Assembly (NCBI RefSeq): GCF_000224145.3 | Contig: NC_020168.2 | Location: 62,001 to 126,000, forward strand | Direction of reading: 5' to 3' | Origin: Ciona intestinalis | Taxonomy: Eukaryota; Chordata; Ascidiacea; Phlebobranchia; Cionidae | Length of the DNA: 64,000 nt | Part shown: positions 40,501-48,200 of the stretch, piece after piece | Numbering within the stretch: the first letter of the stretch is position 1 | Layout of the letters: each line of letters opens with the position of its first letter | The notes under the pieces: model-generated | Databases searched by the model: none | Seen by the model: the letters and a program-made list of their open reading frames with translations, nothing else | What the model was told of the DNA's origin: nothing | Translations under genes and position numbers: made by a program

Positions 40501-41027
40501 TCAAAAACTTGGTGCATTCGGTGTATCTGCAGGGCATATACAACTATAAATATCTTAAAAGATCCACATGTATTAAGATTGTGAGACATATACTACTATA
40601 TATCTTTAAATATAAAAGTTATACTGGTTAATTATGAACTAAAATATAAACGTTCATCTTAAATGTTTTTAGATTTTATCTACAAGACATATACAAACAA
40701 TTATAAATATCTTAAAAAAGATAACATTTTAAATGTTTTAATATTGTAACTGTAAAACATGAACACTAATAAATACCTTGAAACATATAAAATGATTTTG
40801 ATTAATTGTGGACCAAAATACTAATGTTTAATGCAAAATTACAAACATAGAAAGAGGTAGACATTGTCGCCTAAAATATTAATAAAGTTAACAGCCTGAT
40901 GTTGTCATAATTACCGAGCAATCAGAGTCTTTCTTTCTTTTGGGTCACACATTGTTCGAAGATCCTCTAGGTGGGAGGCAAGAGCCCGGTAATCATCTTG
41001 ATGAGATTCTATATCTTCTCTTTGTGT
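119..41027 (-). CDS. Giant spectrin-repeat protein, nesprin (SYNE)-like, 5'-partial, 72 exons visible
   Basis: Seen: 72 exons with GT-AG borders and compatible phases at every junction give about 4,180 uninterrupted codons, nearly all heptad-like helix with Trp near repeat starts (for example WLEEISSK, WVEEMRES, WLKEADII), enough for roughly 35-40 spectrin repeats of about 108 residues. Exons of about 90-330 nt cut repeats at varied positions. Known: nesprins are long spectrin-repeat rods with N-terminal CH domains and a C-terminal KASH segment, linking nuclear envelope to cytoskeleton, and their genes have many small exons. Inference: nesprin-type; a MACF/dystonin-type spectraplakin rod is the alternative. 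Neither CH, EF-hand, GAS2 nor KASH is visible. The first visible exon starts in phase 0 in mid-repeat, so the 5' part is absent. The last exon reads to a stop at 119-121, but a splice donor just before it could lead outside the window. Exon coordinates are in the six block entries. Confidence 0.85.
4097..4293. mobile_element. MITE A, full
   Basis: TATAGGGTGGGGAAAGATGG start and inverse-complement end, about 197 bp, with the shared interior (GTAGTAAACAAAGAACATTT, AACACGATCAGG). This is one of only two full copies in the first 41 kb. Confidence 0.85.
5166..11935 (-). CDS. Spectrin-repeat gene, exon block 5
   Basis: Exons in transcript order: 11742-11935, 10698-10803, 10050-10237, 9504-9642, 8976-9146, 8358-8510, 7125-7322, 6539-6685, 6060-6373, 5642-5797, 5166-5352. 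Junction phases agree. Repeat signatures include GVHWLEETLSALE (9504 exon), AVNWEGFDQELERV (6539 exon) and DMLVWVEEMRESADR (5166 exon). The 6060-6373 exon (314 nt) is one of the longest. The intron between 10803 and 11742 holds the pogo-like element at 11212-11577. Confidence 0.8.
11212..11577. mobile_element. Non-autonomous pogo/Tc1-like terminal-inverted-repeat element, 366 bp
   Basis: Starts CAGTCAACCCCGCTTAATCG and ends with its inverse complement, flanked on both sides by TA (11210-11211 and 11578-11579), the target duplication of the Tc1/mariner/pogo superfamily. Inner TIR sequence alternates CGCTTAATCGGACC and GGTTAAACGGACC. Two 46-bp direct copies sit inside (11367-11413 and 11432-11479, containing CGATCGG-AGCAGACGCGT). 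No transposase frame. It lies in an intron of the spectrin-repeat gene. Confidence 0.88.
12214..18796 (-). CDS. Spectrin-repeat gene, exon block 4
   Basis: Exons in transcript order: 18630-18796, 18229-18406, 17559-17679, 16987-17092, 16392-16510, 15951-16158, 15590-15817, 15026-15124, 14564-14681, 13652-13857, 12695-12837, 12214-12403. Phases chain without a break. Repeat signatures include DATRSWLVALLDKV (15951 exon), ALAWLEHIKEALL (15026 exon) and QCTRWLKEADIIT (13652 exon). The 13652-13857 exon has two imperfect copies of its donor-side edge in the downstream intron, near 13463-13500 and 13062-13075 (see findings). Confidence 0.8.
13305..13445. repeat. AT-rich tandem repeat, period about 40 bp
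   Basis: Three to four copies of a unit reading AAGAAACAAAAAATTACAAAATAACTGAAAATAAAAAATT, in an intron of the spectrin gene. Confidence 0.85.
16584..16660. mobile_element. MITE A, left-end fragment
   Basis: TTAGGGTGGAGAAAGATGGA followed by CGTCCCATTTGGTAGTAAAC, then the homology is lost. Confidence 0.7.
17290..17425 (-). mobile_element. SINE head fragment
   Basis: Contains the tRNA-like end on the minus strand (GGTGCAGGGGTAAGCGTGCC, CCTGTAACCC, GGTTCAAGGC) in a spectrin-gene intron. Confidence 0.7.
18009..18201. mobile_element. MITE A, full
   Basis: TAATAGGGTGGGGAAAAATG to CTCACCCTACTATA; same interior as 4097-4293. Confidence 0.85.
19129..25533 (-). CDS. Spectrin-repeat gene, exon block 3
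   Basis: Exons in transcript order: 25410-25533, 24714-24915, 24045-24199, 23545-23655, 23010-23162, 22567-22731, 21971-22165, 21476-21637, 20959-21137, 20409-20583, 19817-20110, 19129-19351. All borders are GT-AG and phases chain. Helical repeat signatures include QSWLEQAANNIQSEK (25410 exon), FVDWINAMEQCPDSQ (23010 exon), SFDQWLTNASERF (21971 exon), SLKQWLEEISSKIE (20959 exon) and LDAWLGESRSAVL (19129 exon). The 19817-20110 exon (98 codons) nearly encodes a whole repeat. No catalytic or binding motif was seen; this is structural rod. Confidence 0.8.
20620..20835. repeat. Two tandem SINE-tail units
   Basis: GAATGTAACTTACTTAGTGT, then a second copy beginning GTAACTTATTTATCCTCGCA; each has the TATAACA-GGTGTTCTGTTT core. 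Confidence 0.75.
21160..21448 (-). mobile_element. SINE fragment
   Basis: Degenerate long copy with GGACCACTCTGTAGAACAAT and GTAGCAGCATCGAGTCTCAA in a spectrin-gene intron; the tRNA-like head is lost. Confidence 0.65.
22193..22262. mobile_element. MITE, end fragment
   Basis: AGTACTGTGTGGTAAGATGA then TTTAGCACATAATATTCAAA; only one end remains. Confidence 0.65.
26042..34109 (-). CDS. Spectrin-repeat gene, exon block 2
   Basis: Exons in transcript order: 33936-34109, 33576-33737, 32907-33062, 32509-32666, 31988-32113, 31185-31400, 30605-30695, 30187-30396, 29871-29992, 29438-29678, 29136-29269, 28580-28766, 28104-28265, 27547-27711, 27108-27248, 26504-26720, 26042-26159. Junction phases agree throughout (0, 1 and 2 all occur). 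Repeat signatures include DWQHYVHSRSELDLWLDEN at the 31185-31400 exon, FTDWVNSANEELDRW at 30187-30396 and ECQEWLQDFHHRVESY at 26504-26720. Repeats are cut by introns at different points, so exons and repeats do not correspond one to one. Confidence 0.8.
31811..31908. repeat. Long near-perfect hairpin
   Basis: Arms 31811-31848 and 31866-31908 are inverse complements with a few mismatches (AAGTTTTGTTAAATTGTT against AACAATTTTAACAAAACT), separated by about 17 nt (GAATGATTCCGCGGTAG). It lies in the intron between exons 31185-31400 and 31988-32113. It may be a MITE remnant or a folded RNA. Confidence 0.7.
33240..33460. mobile_element. Short terminal-inverted-repeat element (MITE), about 215 bp
   Basis: Begins AGGTGGCTGTACACAGTATC and ends with a near inverse complement (GATACTGTGTACAGCCAGCT); both arms continue into GAATTC and a core rich in CGAATTC/TTCGAAT words. 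No coding capacity. It sits in a spectrin-gene intron. Confidence 0.75.
34225..41027 (-). CDS. Spectrin-repeat gene, exon block 1 (most 5' visible)
   Basis: Exons in transcript order: 40915-41027, 40302-40526, 39973-40170, 39265-39385, 38037-38133, 37449-37669, 36865-37038, 36362-36537, 35887-36037, 35285-35431, 34679-34844, 34225-34370. Each has an acceptor AG upstream and a GT donor downstream on the minus strand. Exon 40915-41027 starts with TQREDIESHQDDY in phase 0, with no Met or signal, so it is not a first exon. Helical rod sequence includes WKVDSKDLGKL and WEDAKNIINERKEQL. The chain is in frame only if one copy of the duplicated segment around the gap is used: exons 37449-37669 and 38037-38133 with the complete exon 39265-39385. 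Confidence 0.8.
36078..36172. repeat. Tandem repeat, 21-bp unit
   Basis: Four full copies and one partial of AACAATGCATTCAAAATACAT in the intron next to exon 35887-36037. Confidence 0.95.
36541..36850. repeat. Three tandem SINE-tail units
   Basis: Three successive degenerate copies of the 96-bp tail (AACGACAGTCGTTATAACAC, GGGTGTTCTGTTTCATACAC) in the intron between exons 36362-36537 and 36865-37038. Confidence 0.75.
37692..37895 (-). mobile_element. SINE body fragment (allelic copy at 38607-38800)
   Basis: GAATGTAACTTATTTATCCT followed by the SINE body. The same insertion is present in both copies flanking the gap, so it predates the split between them. Confidence 0.7.
38390..38439. other. 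Assembly gap, 50 N
   Basis: Fifty N residues separate two near-identical copies of the same genomic segment (37527-38389 and 38440-39311). The round gap length and the fact that the left copy stops exactly at N while the right copy starts exactly after N indicate two contig ends that overlap but were not merged. Confidence 0.98.
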
Positions 41028-41891
41028 CTGTTTGCAACAAGAAATATGAATGAATATAACTTACTTTATTCCCGCGTGGCCGAAAAACGACAGTCGTTAT
41101 CACACGGGTTTAACACCTCGTGCCAGCTTACGAGTTACCATGTATGTTACTTTGTGGGTGATTATATTTTGGGGGATTTTTTATGTGTGGCTGATAATTT
41201 GGACAACCCATTAGTGACCACTGGGTTGGAGCAATTGCCGTTAAGTGTTTTGCCCAAGAACACATACGTCCACAATGGTAGCAGCGTCAAGCCTTGAATC
41301 CATTACCTCTGGGTTACAGGCAGGCGTGCTAACAACTATGACACGGCGCCGGGATAATGTTAACTATGATTCTTACCAATATTAGCTATAATAACATTAG
41401 TTATAATAACGGTTACGATAATATTTGTTACAATAACTACTTCAGGGAATACATTGTTGTTCTTTTTATCATTGTCTTCATGCTTTCAATACAATTTCAA
41501 TGGTTTTGATGACTTATTACTTGATTGTTTGCTTTTGTTATTATAACCATTAAATCAAAATACAAGTAAAATATTACTGTATTGCACTTATGTATCTGTG
41601 AACTCAATCAAATTGTTAAACCACAAACTATTCGTATAAACTAGAAATCATGATAAAGTCATTAGTCAAACGAAAATGAACCATGAAGCGGAGCCGCATG
41701 AAATCTGACTCTCTAATTGTTCCTTTCTGCCAGGCTAAAGGGAAAACCATTGCTACTGAAGTAAAGGCATTGGAACGCCACTAGAATGTTTATAAAGACT
41801 AGTTTCAATTTTTTTCAATTACGGTAATGCTTTTCTTTCAGTGTATCAAATACTGTGCTTGTTTTGAGTTTGAAATATTAGAACAATAAGT
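41028..41891. other. Non-coding stretch between spectrin gene and gene 1
   Basis: Holds a full-length SINE (41049-41352) and AT-rich sequence with an irregular TAATAAC-type repeat (41370-41440). I looked on the minus strand for another helical exon of the spectrin gene or a first exon with a start codon and found none. Confidence 0.6.
41049..41352 (-). mobile_element. tRNA-derived SINE, near full length
   Basis: Read on the minus strand it starts GGCGCCGTGTCATAGTTGTT and TAGC (A-box region), then CCTGTAACCCAGAGG and GGATTCAAGGC (B-box region), followed by a long unrelated body ending in GTTATATTCATTC. Fragments of this body are the commonest repeat in the window. Confidence 0.75.
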
Positions 41892-44066
41892 ATGGAACAC
41901 TTAGTTTTCATATTAGCTGGATGCAGTTTGATGTTCGTTATGTGTGGTGGGGATAAGACAAACAAGGAAGTAGAAACCACACTTTCCTACAACAGTACAA
42001 CAGATTCTGTTTTGGAAGGAAGCGGACCTCCAGGTGAAATACTTGACTTGGATGTAAGTATCTTGTTTATGTTATGACAAAGTTTGATAAATTTGAACTT
42101 GTGTTTAGATATAGTGGGGTGGGGAAGACAAGAGACACTTTTGCACATACTATCCAAATATCCTAATCGTGTTTTAAACAATTATTAAACGTCTCTATGG
42201 AAGCCGCCAGGATGCGGTTTAGAATTAATTGAATGTTCTATGTTAGCTACCGAATGTGACAAAAAATAGACTAAAAGGGGATGCCGTCTTCCCCACCCTA
42301 CTATACATTTGCGTATAAAAGACTCCATAAAACCTACAGCCAACAAATAGTTGCGGTTGCCTTCTAAGCAAATAACAAACCGCTTTTGATATTGCGCGGG
42401 AAATATCGGAACAATCTAACGGCGGCGCCTCGTCGCTATTTGTAATGGTGTATACATAAGATATATATTATGTAAACCAATAAATTTCTGTATAAATGTA
42501 TAGCTTTCTGTATAAATGTATATAGAACGGTGGGAAAAGATGGAACCCATATTCGTTCCCTGTTTAATTTGGTAGTAAACATTTAAAGAATTACAAAACC
42601 GTATCAACACGATTTCCATAGAGACCTTTACTAATTGTTTAAAACACGATCAAGATATTTGGATATTATGCGCAAAAGATCTTCCCCTACCCTATACTAT
42701 ATACTCTTTAACTACTTCTATCTACTTTTCACTACGTAATATCTACTTGTCATTACGTTTGGTATAGTAAACAAAAGTCATTTAAAGAATTATAATACCG
42801 TATCAACACGACTTTCACAGACCGTTGTTGATTGTTTAAAACACCATCACAATACTTGGATAGTATGTTCTAAACGTGTCCCGACTTCCCCTACAATATG
42901 TAATATGTAAACAGTAAGGTTTTAAATATAGTACTGTGGGGTCAAATGGGACATCTTTACTACCAATTGGGACGAGGAAATAGAAAGAAAAAGTATCCCG
43001 TTTTTTCCCGCCCTACTATATGTTATATGTAAATACTAGATAACGGATGAGAAGACTTCAGACAAACAGCCAACCGAAACTTCCAAAACTGCAGTAGTTC
43101 TCGGAACAGTAGCTGGCGTAATGGCGGCAGCGATCATTGTTGCAGTTGCGTACGTGATGCACAAAAGGTACGTTTGCTGAACTTGATTTAACGCGATTGG
43201 GACAGTATATTCCTTGATCCATAAAACGTGAACCACAAAAGCGCCAATAGAACAGAATATTCACTACTGCACGATGTGCCAATGCTTTTAAACGTTTTCC
43301 ATGTTCTATTTGAAAATTTAACCGTGCCGTTGTATTTTGTTCAGGTGGTAGGAGTGTTCTGTGATTTTGGCGGGAATTGTATTTGTGCTGTATGATTTGT
43401 ATTTTTACCAAACAGTAATGTAAGTTTGTTATTCCATAGGAGGTCCAGGCAGCTAAATATTGCCAGGGAAGGATTTGAAACAGAACAGAAGTCTGATCTT
43501 TTAAGAATTGACGTTGAACAAGTAAATGAATGATTGAATGTAACTTGTGTTATGGCGGGGCAACGATAGTCGTTATAACACGGGTGTTCTGTTTCATACA
43601 CCTCGTGTCTGCTTCTGAGTTACAATGTATGTAATTTAATTTATCATCGCGTGGCGGGGCAACGACAATCGTTATAACACGGATGTTCTGTTTTATACAT
43701 TTTGTGCCTGCTTATGAGTTACAATGTATGTAACTTGATTTATCATCGCGTGGCGGGGCAACGACAGTTATCACATGGGTGTTCTGTTTCATACACTTTG
43801 TGCCTGCTTATGAGTTACAATGTATGTAACTTGATTTATCATCGCGTGGCGGGGCAACGACAGTTATCACATGGGTGTTCTGTTTCATACACCTTGTGCC
43901 CGCTTACGAGTTGCAGGTATCTAGCTTTGTGCGTAGTTTATTTTGCCTGTGTTTTTGTACATCAAGTTTAATATATCGCAAATTAAAGTTCGTGCGATCT
44001 TACGAGGATATTTGATTCTAGCAGAAAAACGATGACGAAGGGTTCGATAAAGCTACGACCGTATAA
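41892..44066 (+). CDS. Gene 1: small single-pass membrane protein with possible GAG site and PDZ-type C-terminus
   Basis: Four exons: 41892-42053, 43040-43167, 43440-43521, 44025-44066; phases 0, 2, 0; 137 residues. N-terminal hydrophobic signal (MEHLVFILAGCSLMFVMCGG), short Ser/Thr-rich ectodomain with N-glycosylation sequon NST and an acidic-flanked Ser-Gly (LEGSGPPGE, about residues 42-50) that resembles a glycosaminoglycan attachment site. Membrane segment about 72-94 (TAVVLGTVAGVMAAAIIVAV), then a basic stop (HKRRSR) and a 40-residue tail ending ATTV, a class I PDZ-ligand pattern. This is a syndecan/glycophorin-like layout, but the conserved syndecan cytoplasmic sequence is absent, so I do not assign it. 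It shares no ectodomain with genes 3-7 and may be unrelated to the receptor family. AATAAA lies at 44371. Confidence 0.75.
42109..42305. mobile_element. MITE A in gene 1 intron 1
   Basis: ATAGTGGGGTGGGGAAGACA to TCTTCCCCACCCTACTATA, about 197 bp. Confidence 0.85.
42521..42711. mobile_element. MITE A in gene 1 intron 1
   Basis: TATAGAACGGTGGGAAAAGA to TTCCCCTACCCTATACTATA. A further end fragment (about 42760-42900) follows it. Confidence 0.8.
42927..43021. mobile_element. MITE, internally deleted
   Basis: ATAGTACTGTGGGGTCAAAT to CCCGCCCTACTATA, only about 95 bp; one end resembles type B, the other type A, so it may be a recombinant. Confidence 0.7.
43530..43925. repeat. Tandem array of four SINE-tail units, about 96 bp each
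   Basis: Four successive copies of the sequence around GTGGCGGGGCAACGACAGTT, ATCACATGGGTGTTCTGTTT and GTGCCTGCTTATGAGTTACA. The last two are almost identical, implying recent expansion. The array sits in intron 3 of gene 1. Confidence 0.9.
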
Positions 44067-45257
44067 TTTCCAAAAAAGTAAGGAATGACGAACATTATAA
44101 TGTTACCAAACTATTTTTAGTGCAACCGAAGAAAATACACGATGGTATCAAATTTGTATGACTTTTAAAATTGTTTGACTTTGCACGGTTGTACTTCTAG
44201 AGGAGTAAAACATTTTCACTTGTATTTTTGAGATTTCTACTCTGAATTTTTAATTTTATGATACAACGCGTAAATAATGGGGCACGTGTGCGTCTGGTCT
44301 GTAGGCCTTATAAGTTGTGACCAAATTAGTATAGAGTATAGACGTTGGTTGTGACTATATTACAGTAAAGAATAAACGAGAAAGCTATGTTAAGTGTGTA
44401 TCTTTTAGATTTATCATTAGTGTAAGCTTTAGTAACAGTTTGGGAATGTTTTGACCGGGTAAAGTACGAACGGTGTTTTGTTTCAGGCAGTTATTGTTTG
44501 TAATTATTTTAAGTATGCTTGCTATAAGGTATCAATGAATACATTTAGTATGACTTTCAGATGATACGGAATGTTAATAGTAGACCATAAGAATGTAGTA
44601 TATAGTATACAGTAATAACATACGTTTGAAGCGAGATTCTCCACCATGTGACCGATAATAACCTTTACCGGCAACCGCTGTCATTCGATAGCTAAATCCG
44701 TTTGGTGGTTGTTTCGTTGTTATAGTTGGCGCGTGGGTTGTAACGTTTGAACATAGTATGAGAACATAAGTTTTGTTTGGCGTGTTTCTTATCAAACCAA
44801 ATATATCAAGGTTTTAACCAGAAGTGTCACTGTCTAACTGATAACGTCACATTATTGGCCTGTACACTTTCGGTGTTCCAACAGCAAACTTTATAAGAAG
44901 AGAAAAAGCGCTCTCAGTTGAAACTAGCTCGGGCTTTCCAGGATGTTATAGATAAGGAAGTAGAACTAACATGTAGATATATCTTTCGCGGTCAGATTAA
45001 AAACCATGTCAATGCCCACGACATCATAATCTGTTAATGTTAAAACATATTTGAAATAGATTTAGTTAAAAGCAAGAAGGTAGACTGTCAAGATTAGATT
45101 TGTGTACCAAGGATTCAGGGTTTTTGTCATTTGTTCAATAACCACGTGTTACCTATACTTTAAAGGGTTATTCTAGGTCATCTATTGTAACGTCATAGAC
45201 TATTATTTACCCTTTCACGCCGTGTTGCTCAGTCACCGGTCTTGAGTTCATGAGAAA
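44067..45257. other. Intergenic, gene 1 to gene 2
   Basis: About 1.2 kb. The first 300 bp is probably the gene 1 3' UTR. The rest is less repetitive than any other spacer in the cluster and has no MITE, so it may contain the gene 2 promoter. No TATA box or RNA gene was recognised with confidence. Confidence 0.5.
44371..44376 (+). promoter_or_regulatory. Polyadenylation signal, gene 1
   Basis: AATAAA about 305 bp after the gene 1 stop; the only canonical hexamer soon after the gene. Confidence 0.5.
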
Positions 45258-48200
45258 ATGCGTGTTTTGCTTGTAATAGCAACTATGTATTTCATCCTTG
45301 GAACATCGTACAGCATCGAAGGTAAGTTTATGTGTAACAGGTGTTTAATATAGCTTTTGTTAAATAAGCTTTGTGCCGTGTTTTTTAAAGCAACGGAACT
45401 TATTAAACCGAATCCGCCTTAACGGTCCTAGTTTAGCCCAACGTTTAGCCTATCTACAACCGTATTGAATGGTACAGTTTGTGTAATGGACGCGTTGTGT
45501 GGGACGTTCCCAAACGTACATACTATATTTAAAGCTGATTTCCGTTTCGACATCCGTATGGTAAAACGGTAACCTTTTTGTCGTATGGTAAAGTGTGCGG
45601 TATTCCCCACCAAGAATGACGTCATCGTCATTCGAAAATCGTACGACTTTGTATGAATTATTTAAATGAACCCACCGAAGCGTGAAGAATCGCACACTTT
45701 TCGGTATTATTCATTTAGGTTTACAAGGAAATAATTATACGTGGTTTACAATTTTAGAAGTATGTACGAAATGGCATTACAAATGCGTATTTCCGTTTGA
45801 ATATAATAACCATCTACACAATTCGTGCTTACCTTACGGCACTGATACGTGGTGTGGCATTAAACCAGTGATCACTGAAAATGAACGGGGCACAGACTTC
45901 GACTACTGCAGTGCGGAGTGTCCAAAAACAGGTGTGTTTAAAGTAAAGCATAAAACTAAAGGCGTGTTACCAGTTTAATCTAGAAAATTCTTTTGGCCCA
46001 AAATTGCTTTAACGGTTTTATATGTTGTTCAGATATTCGTTGCACTGCAAATCACAGATGTGTGCTACCGTTTGAACTAGATGGTAAAAACATAACAAGA
46101 TGCCAAGTCACATTTAGTGGTTACGAATGGTGCCCGATTACAAAGGACTACAAAGGTGCTGGTGCTGGAATTGACTGGGATTACTGTGTTGAAAGTTGCT
46201 CAGAGGATCTTCTAAATATTCAAACAACAAGTACAACAACAGAAACTACAACAAGAACAACAGTACCAAAAACTACAACAGCAACAGATTTACCATTCAG
46301 TCATACTATAAAAGCGACAACAACAGAAACCCCGCCTGTTGATACTACTACATCAACAATAGTACCTACAACAAAAAGAGAATATCTACGTGTTAAAACT
46401 ACAACAACAGAACGTGTTAATAGAACAACATCAACAGATTCACCATTCAGTCATACTATAAAAGCGACAACAACAGAAACACCGCCTGTTGATACTACTA
46501 CATCAACAATAGTACCTACAACAACAAGAGAATATCCACGTGTTGAAACTACAACAACAATAACAACAGAGTTACAACTCAAACATAATATAAAAGCAAC
46601 AACAGGAACTAAAACAACAACAATACCTACTACTACAACAGAATCTCCACGTTTTGAAACTACATTATCAACAATAACAACACATAAATCTAAAACAATA
46701 TTGCCAAAGGCTATGCTAACAACTACAACAGTAAAATCTACAACATACAACAAACATTTACCAACAACAGAAACAGCAACAACAACTTTGCATTCAACAG
46801 TTAAAACAAGAAGACAAGATGTAAAGCATCAAAAAAATGCAATCAACGAACGAACAACAGACAATATAAAACCACAAGTGAAAACAACAAACACAAAGGC
46901 TGGCGAAAACAAGAAGCAAGGTACAACAGTAATGACAACAAAAACCGCAACTACTACAGGCACAGGTTATTTACTTCACAGTTTTGTAATTTGAGTAGAC
47001 CATCCTTCCTGTATTTCCGAACAGCCTGCCTACGGTACCACGTATTATGCAGTTAGTGCAATCAGTCAATTACACTGAACGCATTTTAATAATGAAACTT
47101 CTAATTGTATAATAGGTTGGGATAAAATGGTTCATGTTTTCATTCTCTTTTATCGTCCCATTTGGTAGCAAACACAAAGCATTTTTAAAATTATATAAAC
47201 AAATTCGCCCGGCTCTAAGAGCGTCATTGTTAACTGTTAAAACACGATCAAGAAATGTGAGATTCAGGTGTTGGTATTCCATCTTACCCCACAGTACTAA
47301 ATAATCATACAAGTCAGATTCAAATAGAATTTGTGCGAGCATATATACACTGCTGTAATTGGATTCATTCGGTAAATTTAATATGGACCCAAGTCACCCA
47401 ACGTTATATAGTAGAGTCGGGTAAGATGGGACACCTTTAGAACATACTATCTAAATATCCTGATCGTGTTTTAAACAATTACCAACGAAGTGGGGAATAC
47501 GGTTTTATAATTCTTTGAATGATCTTTGTTTATTACCAAATGGGACGAGAAAATAGAATGTAAAGGTGTCCCATCTCCCCCCGCCCTACCATATCTTAAC
47601 TTTGTTTTCCACAGTTCCTGTTAGTCAAGATGAGAAGAACATCATTGGAAATAATATAAAACCACATGGAGGGGCAGGGGACTCGACTACTATATCTACA
47701 CAAGGTAGTATAAGAATACTTATAAACATAATATAGTATAGGGTGGGGGAAGAGGGGACACCTTTAGCACATACTATCTAAATATCCTGATCGTGTTTTA
47801 AACAATTACCAATGGCTTATGTAAGTCGTGGGGATACAGTTTTTTAATTCTTTAACTGTTTTTGTTTACTACCAAATGGAACGAGAAAACAGAACGAAAA
47901 GGTGTCCCATCTTCCACCGCCCTACTATAACTTAACTTTGTTTTGCACAGTTCCTGTTAGTCAAGACGAGAAGAACATCATTGGAAATAATATAAAACCA
48001 CATGGAGGGGCAGGGGACTCGACTACTATATCTACACAAGGTAGTATAAGAATACTTATAAACATAATATAGTATAGGGTGCGGGAAGAGGGGACACCTT
48101 TAGCACATACTATCTAAATGTCCTGATCGTGTTTTAAACAATTACCAATGGCTTATGTAAGTCGTGGGGATACAGTTTTTTAATTCTTTAACTGTTTTTG

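Noticed and set aside
119..41027. Firm naming as SYNE1, SYNE2 or MACF1
   Set aside because: Only rod is visible; no CH, KASH, EF-hand or GAS2 domain, and rod sequence alone does not separate these families by eye.
41260..41352. tRNA gene on the minus strand
   Set aside because: A- and B-box-like words are present but the cloverleaf is poor, and the segment is the head of a repeated SINE.
43530..43925. CRISPR-like array
   Set aside because: Units are about 96 bp and directly abutting with no unique spacers, in a eukaryotic intron.
46451..46753. Val-rich minus-strand open frame of 100 codons
   Set aside because: It is the antisense of the ACA/ACT-rich mucin stalk of gene 2, where Thr codons read as Val on the other strand.
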